Shown: in pieces, positions 61,227 to 64,000 of the stretch
Layout: each line of letters starts with the position of its first letter
Position numbering within the stretch: position 1 is the stretch's first letter
Origin: Rhodospirillales bacterium
GTDB taxonomy: Bacteria; Pseudomonadota; Alphaproteobacteria; Rhodospirillales; UBA2165
Length of the DNA: 64,000 nucleotides
Assembly (NCBI GenBank): GCA_022823235.1
Contig: JAJDXO010000016.1
Location: 1-64,000, forward strand
Reading direction: 5' to 3'
Program-made: the position numbers and the translations under genes
Notes under the pieces: generated by a model
Seen by the model: only the letters and a program-made list of their open reading frames with translations
Told to the model about the DNA's origin: nothing
The model's database searches: none

Positions 61227-62324
61227 GTGGGATTCACCTGCGGCATCGTCGGCCTGCCCAATGTCGGCAAGTCGACCCTGTTCAACGCCCTGACCGCCAC
61301 CGCGCAGGCCGAGACGGCCAACTATCCGTTTTGCACCATCGAGCCCAACTCGGGCCAGGTGAACGTGCCCGACCCGCGCCTCGACCGGATTGCCGAAACC
61401 GCCGCCGTGGAGAAGGTAGTGCCCACCCAACTGGAGTTCGTCGATATCGCCGGTCTGGTCGAAGGCGCCTCCGAGGGCGAGGGGCTCGGCAACCGGTTCC
61501 TCGGCAACATCCGGGAGGTGGACGCCATCCTTCATGTGGTCCGGTGCTTCGCCGACGACGACATCTCGCACGTTTCCGGCGGCATCGATCCCCTGGGCGA
61601 CATCGAAACGGTGGAAACGGAGTTGATGCTGTCCGATCTGGAAAGCCTGGAACGCCGCCGTGAGCCGCTGGTCAAGAAATCCCGGGGACAGGACAAGGAG
61701 GCCAAGGCGCAGCTCGAACTGGTCGACCGGACGCTCGAACTGTTGCGCGGCGGCAGGCCGGCGCGCGCGCTTCAGGTGGGAGAAAACGAAGCCAAGGCAT
61801 TTCGGATGCTGCACCTCCTGACCTCGAAACCGGTGCTCTACGTCTGCAATGTCGAAGAGGATGCCGCGGCCGGGGGAAACGGCCATTCGGCCGAGGTCGC
61901 CGAATACGCCGCCGCGGCCGGCGCCGGTACGGTCGTGATTTCGGCCAAGATAGAGGCCGAGGTGTCGCTATTGGCCGGGGACGACAAGCGGGAGTTTCTG
62001 GAAGCCATCGGCCTGGAGGAGACCGGCCTCGCCCGGCTCATCCGGGCGGGCTACGAGCTGCTTGGCCTGATTACCTTTTTCACCGTCGGGCCCAACGAGG
62101 CCCGCGCCTGGACAGTGACCGACGGTACCCGCGCCCGGGACGCGGCGGGCGCCGTTCACACCGATTTCGCCCGCGGCTTCATCGCCGCCGAGACCATCGA
62201 TGTGGACGACTTTTTGTCGCTCGGCGGCGAGCAGCCGGCCAAGGATGCGGGCAAGATGCGCCAGGAGGGCCGCGACTACGTGGTCGAGGACGGAGACGTC
62301 ATCCTGTTCCGATTCAACGTCTAA
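61227..62324 (+). CDS. ychF: redox-regulated ATPase YchF
   Basis: A 365-aa Obg-like P-loop protein starting at GTG 61227. Walker A GLPNVGKST (9-17), Switch II FVDIAGLVEGASEGEGLGNR, and NVEEDAA in place of the NKxD specificity motif (ATP-preferring). It has a coiled-coil insert (about 130-195) and a TGS domain near the C-terminus (FFTVGPNEARAWTV, VHTDFARGFIAAETI). Binds ribosomes; linked to stress response. Its 3' end overlaps the convergent lysE-type gene by 4 bp. Confidence 0.96.
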   Translation: MGFTCGIVGLPNVGKSTLFNALTATAQAETANYPFCTIEPNSGQVNVPDPRLDRIAETAAVEKVVPTQLEFVDIAGLVEGASEGEGLGNRFLGNIREVDAILHVVRCFADDDISHVSGGIDPLGDIETVETELMLSDLESLERRREPLVKKSRGQDKEAKAQLELVDRTLELLRGGRPARALQVGENEAKAFRMLHLLTSKPVLYVCNVEEDAAAGGNGHSAEVAEYAAAAGAGTVVISAKIEAEVSLLAGDDKREFLEAIGLEETGLARLIRAGYELLGLITFFTVGPNEARAWTVTDGTRARDAAGAVHTDFARGFIAAETIDVDDFLSLGGEQPAKDAGKMRQEGRDYVVEDGDVILFRFNV

Positions 62325-62953
62325 ATCGCGTGGGTCCAGATCATCCCGGCGGCGAGCACGATCAGGATGATCCCGGTAACGATGGATATGCCCCGCGCAA
62401 CGGAGGGCGTAACCAGCCACCGGCGGGCCTTTTCGGCGGCGGCGACGATGGCGACTTGCCAGACGATGTTGATGGCGATGTAGGCGGCGCCGAGGACGGC
62501 CAACTGGGCCGCGGTATTGTCCTTCTCGACGACGACGAAGCCCGGCATCAGGGCAAGGAACAGCAGGATGACCTTGGGGTTGAAGACATTGCTCATCACC
62601 GCGTCCCGCCACGCCTTGTGGATGCCGACCGGGGGACCGTCGCCGGTCAGCCCCAACCCGCCGCCGCCGGCCCGCAGGGCCTGGTAACCGAGAAACGCGA
62701 TGTAGGCGCCGCCGACGATGGCGACGCCCTTGAACAGCACCGGCGAGGCGGCGACGATGATCGTCAGCCCCGCCGCCGCGGCGATGGTGTGAATGGCGAG
62801 ACCGAGCTGGACGCCGGCCATGGCGACCATGCCCACCCGCCCGCCGGAGGTCATGGTGTAGCGGATGATCAGCACCGTGTCGGGCCCCGGCGAGACGATA
62901 ATGACCGAGGCGGCGATGAGAAACGCGATCAGAATGGCGGGATCGACGGGCAT
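62321..62953 (-). CDS. LysE/RhtB-family exporter
   Basis: A 210-aa membrane protein with six helices and the LysE-family N-terminus IAFLIAASVIIVSPGPDTVL, then GVQLGLAIHTIAAAAGL, AYIAFLGYQALRAG, and NPKVILLFLALMPGFV. Members export amino acids or homoserine lactones. The substrate is not known. It is convergent with ychF and divergent from the MarR gene. Confidence 0.92.
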   Translation of the reverse strand: MPVDPAILIAFLIAASVIIVSPGPDTVLIIRYTMTSGGRVGMVAMAGVQLGLAIHTIAAAAGLTIIVAASPVLFKGVAIVGGAYIAFLGYQALRAGGGGLGLTGDGPPVGIHKAWRDAVMSNVFNPKVILLFLALMPGFVVVEKDNTAAQLAVLGAAYIAINIVWQVAIVAAAEKARRWLVTPSVARGISIVTGIILIVLAAGMIWTHAI

Positions 62954-63075
62954 GGTCCGACGAGGTAGGCGCGGCCATCCGGCAAGTCAAGCGGTGCCTC
63001 CTTGCCGATGTCGGGGCAAGGAGGTAGGCTCGAGCGCGATTGCTTCGCAAGTAAAACAACACGATTGGGACCAAG

Positions 63076-63576
63076 ATGGCTGAGAACCGCCCCGATGCCG
63101 TTGAGCGAATGTTCGATGACACTCGCCGCGCCGGACCGACGCCGCTCGCCAACCAGCTTCAGGCGGTCGCCCGGATCGTATTGCGAAGCGCCCTCAGGCG
63201 ATACCCCAAGGAGCTCGACCTGTCCTTTGTACATGCCGCGGTGATCGGCGGGATCGGCACATTCGGTCCTATCGCCGCCCGGGACCTTGCAGCCCTGCTA
63301 ACCATGCACGAGGGCCAACTCAGCCGAACCATGGGTGAACTGGTGGAGAAAGGATGGGTTGACCGAATGGCCGATCCGGCGGACTCGCGGCGAAAGATGC
63401 TGATGCTGACCAAGGCGGGCAAACGGCTCTATCGGCAGGTGATTGCGGTACAAGATCGACGGGAAGAAAGATTTTTGTCCGGGATCAGCAATGAGGACTG
63501 GGAGAATTTCCTCGCCACCCTGTCACGCATCCGCTCCAATGCGGAGGCGGTGCTCGCGGAGGAAGCTGCCGATTAA
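63076..63576 (+). CDS. MarR-family transcriptional regulator
   Basis: A 166-aa winged-helix regulator: LDLSFVHAAVIGGIGTFGPI, ARDLAALLTMHEGQLSRTMG (recognition helix), then ELVEKGWVDRMADPADSRRK in the wing and a C-terminal dimerisation helix. It is 83 bp upstream of a Rieske oxygenase gene in the same direction, with a palindrome between them, so it probably controls that catabolic gene and itself. Confidence 0.93.
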   Translation: MAENRPDAVERMFDDTRRAGPTPLANQLQAVARIVLRSALRRYPKELDLSFVHAAVIGGIGTFGPIAARDLAALLTMHEGQLSRTMGELVEKGWVDRMADPADSRRKMLMLTKAGKRLYRQVIAVQDRREERFLSGISNEDWENFLATLSRIRSNAEAVLAEEAAD

Positions 63577-63592
63577 TAGCCTGCAAAAATTT

Positions 63593-63623
63593 TTCACAAT
63601 TTACTTTACTAGTGAAGTATAAA
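63593..63623 (+). promoter_or_regulatory. promoter and palindromic operator before the Rieske oxygenase gene
   Basis: ACTTTACTAGTGAAGT (63603-63618) is a 16-bp palindrome with one mismatched pair, centred on ACTAGT. It lies between TTCACA (63593-63598) and TATAAA (63618-63623), spaced 19 bp, and is a likely MarR operator. Confidence 0.55.
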
Positions 63624-63659
63624 GGTGTATGATGGCCGACATACAGCGGGAGAAGGGCA

Positions 63660-64000
63660 ATGTTTCCGAAGAACCACTGGTATGCGGTCGCCTGGGATCA
63701 CGACATCAAACAGGCACCGTTCGGGCGAACCATCTGCAACGAGGATATGGTTTTCTTTCGCCGGCCGGACCGGTCGCTCGTGGCGTTGGAGAATATATGC
63801 CCCCACCGGCTGCTGCCTCTGTCCGAGGGCAAAGTCGCGGGCGACAAGATCACTTGCGGGTATCACGGACTAACGGTCGACGGCGCCGGAACGTGCGTTC
63901 ATATGCCGGGTCAGGAAAACCTAAATGGTAAACGCCTGGTGCGGACATTCCCCGTCGCCGAGCGCCACCGCTTCGTTTGGGTGTGGATTGGCGACGACGA
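63660..64000 (+). CDS. Rieske-type ring-hydroxylating/O-demethylating oxygenase, alpha subunit (truncated by window end)
   Basis: The frame is open from ATG 63660 (GGAGAAGG upstream) to the end of the window. The first 113 residues cover the N-terminal Rieske domain: FPKNHWYAVAWDHDIKQAPF, then the iron-sulfur ligands C47-x-H49 (NICPHRLLPL) and C66-x2-H69 (CGYHGLTVDG), with HMPGQ after. This N-terminus matches vanillate O-demethylase-like and related aromatic oxygenases. The catalytic domain is outside the window, so the substrate is open. It is probably controlled by the upstream MarR. Confidence 0.9.
   Translation, partial: MFPKNHWYAVAWDHDIKQAPFGRTICNEDMVFFRRPDRSLVALENICPHRLLPLSEGKVAGDKITCGYHGLTVDGAGTCVHMPGQENLNGKRLVRTFPVAERHRFVWVWIGDD

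Overview
The window (64 kb, high GC, roughly two thirds G+C by eye) reads as a chromosomal segment of an alphaproteobacterium, most likely of the Rhodospirillales type. The gene content points that way: an NDUFA12-type complex I accessory subunit, DUF2155, a MidA/NDUFAF7 methyltransferase next to lgt and pgeF, the alaC-like/hom/glpX/recJ order, a B12-dependent class II ribonucleotide reductase, and UbiK. I name no species.

Layout. 1-2.6 kb: end of a branched-chain amino-acid-type ABC binding protein, an alpha/beta hydrolase and an EamA permease. 2.64-5.08 kb: a small low-GC island at the 3' end of tRNA-Glu, bounded by an imperfect 24-bp copy of the tRNA end. It holds a retron-type reverse transcriptase, an overlapping XRE repressor, a 50-codon cationic/hydrophobic peptide ORF, a possible retron ncRNA and an orphan HigA; I see no integrase. 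5.1-10.5 kb: minus-strand operon aminotransferase/hom/glpX/recJ, in which the aminotransferase carries a 1-nt frameshift. 10.6-24.9 kb: OmpA-like lipoprotein, gamma carbonic anhydrase-like protein, a FitAB/VapBC-type toxin-antitoxin cassette with a clear operator, an RNA helicase, a PLP decarboxylase, an unusual Nfu protein, AlkA, GloB, AmtB and an MFS permease (amtB lies between diverged 51-bp repeats), a fused ThiS-ThiG, AroQ and Aat. 24.9-32 kb: DUF2155, a methyltransferase, two MlaD paralogues and NDUFA12, then nrdJ, preceded by a pair of perfect DnaA boxes and followed by two covarying terminator hairpins. 32-38 kb: RidA, VOC and FemAB-like proteins, and an IclR-linked TRAP transporter. 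38-50 kb: clpS-clpA, a D,D-carboxypeptidase, the UDP-glucuronate/mannose sugar-nucleotide genes (pgm/manB, ugd, galU), an amidohydrolase, DnaJ- and VWA-domain proteins. 50-64 kb: RidA, GST, an FAD oxidoreductase, UbiK, HldD-like epimerase, lgt-midA-pgeF, prs-rplY-pth-ychF, a LysE exporter, and a MarR regulator facing a Rieske oxygenase that runs off the window.

Most of the window is housekeeping. The candidate for an undescribed system is the tRNA-Glu island: an RT with the retron hallmarks (NAxxH, VTG, YMDD), an overlapping HTH gene, and a peptide ORF lying inside a stretch bounded by 10-nt inverted repeats in the place expected for a retron msr-msd. Next are the tandem covarying hairpins after nrdJ and a roughly 270-bp MITE-like element family with TA target sites whose ends supply stop codons to neighbouring genes.
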